The translations under genes were made by a program, and so were the position numbers. The notes under the pieces are model-generated. The model did no database searches. It worked only from the letters and a program-made list of their open reading frames with translations, and was not told the DNA's origin. From Bacteroidales bacterium UBA5235 (GTDB taxonomy: Bacteria > Bacteroidota > Bacteroidia > Bacteroidales > VadinHA17), in the NCBI GenBank assembly GCA_002409145.1, contig DHUL01000076.1, positions 12,483 to 25,553 of the forward strand: a stretch of 13,071 nt of DNA, written 5' to 3'. Every line of letters begins with the position of its first letter. Position 1 is the stretch's first letter. Shown here piece after piece: positions 12,300 through 13,071 of this stretch.

Positions 12300-13045
12300 C
12301 AATCATGTTTGTGGAGTACTACATGCGGCACATCGCCGTGGGTGACAAGCTGTATCGGGCAGCCGTACATGCGGAGATCCTCATCGGTAATCTTGCTGTG
12401 AGGATGATAGAACACCTTCCCGCTGACGCAGGCAAATGATTTCACCCAGGCGGAGATGGTGCCCACATCATGAGAGACCATCATTATGGTCATACGGTCG
12501 TTGAGCAGTTTCAGTTTTTCATAGAAATCAGCCTCAAAGGAAGCATCCACGAATGTTGCCGGTTCATCAAGCAGCAGCAACCGCGGTGAGCCTGACACGG
12601 CCCGGGCCAGGTAGACGCGCTGCAGCTGCCCGCCCGACAGCTCATTCAGAGCCTGGTGTGCCATCGGTCTCAACCCAAGCTCATTCATCACTTCCGTGGC
12701 CCGTTTCTTTTCAGTGCGACCCATGCGGCCCGTGGCGCCCTTGTCGTGCATCATTCCCGAGAGCACCACATCCTCCACCGTTACCGGGAAGAGAGTGTCG
12801 CCCTGTGCCACCTGGGGCATGTAACCAATCTGGTTAATCCGCAGGTCACCGGGTGAATAGTCTATCCTCCCCGAGAGGGGTCTCAGCAACCCAAGGATCA
12901 CCTTCAGGAGGGTGGTCTTGCCCCCTCCGTTGGGACCGATGATTCCGATGAAATCGTTCTCCTCAACGTCCATCCTGACATCACGCAGAACGATTTTTTC
13001 TTCGTATCCGGCGGTGACGGAATCTATGGTGAATAATATGCTCAT
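12299..13045 (-). CDS. Zinc/manganese ABC transporter ATP-binding protein (ZnuC-like)
   Basis: The 248-residue cytosolic ATPase drives the permease encoded next. It has Walker A GPNGGGKTT (37-45), Q-loop MPQ (76-78), signature LSGGQLQRVYLARA (136-149), Walker B LLLLDEPAT (156-163) and the switch His192 in VSHD. The C-terminus carries several His (HGDVPHVVLHKHD, 236-248), a pattern common in zinc-type members that may bind metal. ATG at 13043-13045 is the first Met and is placed normally before the TIDSVTAGYE strand. Only 26 bp upstream is visible, with no convincing TAnnTTTG box in the right direction. The gene order ATPase-permease matches znuCB or mntBC systems, but the binding protein must be elsewhere, perhaps beyond the right edge. 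Confidence 0.93.
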   Translation of the reverse strand: MSILFTIDSVTAGYEEKIVLRDVRMDVEENDFIGIIGPNGGGKTTLLKVILGLLRPLSGRIDYSPGDLRINQIGYMPQVAQGDTLFPVTVEDVVLSGMMHDKGATGRMGRTEKKRATEVMNELGLRPMAHQALNELSGGQLQRVYLARAVSGSPRLLLLDEPATFVDASFEADFYEKLKLLNDRMTIMMVSHDVGTISAWVKSFACVSGKVFYHPHSKITDEDLRMYGCPIQLVTHGDVPHVVLHKHD

Positions 13046-13071
13046 ATCAGAACTTACAATTTGCGATGTGC

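Overview
The window looks like an ordinary chromosomal stretch from a member of the Bacteroidota, probably Bacteroidales or a relative. Three things point there. Genes lack Shine-Dalgarno sequences, and several gene starts are preceded by TAnnTTTG-like -7 boxes. An ECF sigma factor gene overlaps a membrane-anchored protein ending in an outer-membrane-type beta-barrel. The protein variants (MiaA with a GTGKDL motif, UvrA with a CPVTG first zinc half-site, MltD-like transglycosylase) also fit. This is judgement from sequence, not a database match. There are no rRNA or tRNA genes, insertion sequences, phage genes or CRISPR arrays. Nearly all the sequence is coding.

Layout from left to right. An 8-bp tandem repeat sits at the left edge. 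A minus-strand AAA-type ATPase gene (63-1157) is visibly more AT-rich than its neighbour. Minus-strand miaA (1242-2165) follows. Diverging from miaA is a plus-strand pair: a five-helix Yip1-like membrane protein (2245-2826) and smpB (2836-3303). A 171-bp convergent gap holds degenerate GC-rich repeats. Next is a tight minus-strand operon read right to left: MltD-like lytic transglycosylase (7069-8007), uvrA (4225-7059) and a LOG-family protein (3475-4209). Upstream of it is a second minus-strand unit, an ECF sigma factor (9395-9955, apparent TTG start) overlapping by 8 bp a protein with a short cytosolic head, one membrane helix and a C-terminal beta-barrel (8092-9402). The right end is a third minus-strand unit of overlapping genes: zinc/manganese-type ABC ATPase (12299-13045), its permease (11460-12299) and dihydrolipoyl dehydrogenase lpdA (10069-11463).

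How the genes fit together. MiaA and SmpB serve tRNA modification and ribosome rescue. UvrA starts nucleotide excision repair. The transglycosylase cuts peptidoglycan. The sigma/barrel pair looks like a self-contained envelope-sensing switch. The ABC pair should import Zn(II) or Mn(II), and its operon unexpectedly includes a flavoprotein disulfide oxidoreductase.

No obviously new multi-gene system is visible. The items most worth a second look are the predicted trans-envelope anti-sigma/beta-barrel protein, the coupling of lpdA to the metal transporter, and the repeated TTGCGAT words around the ATPase and miaA promoters.
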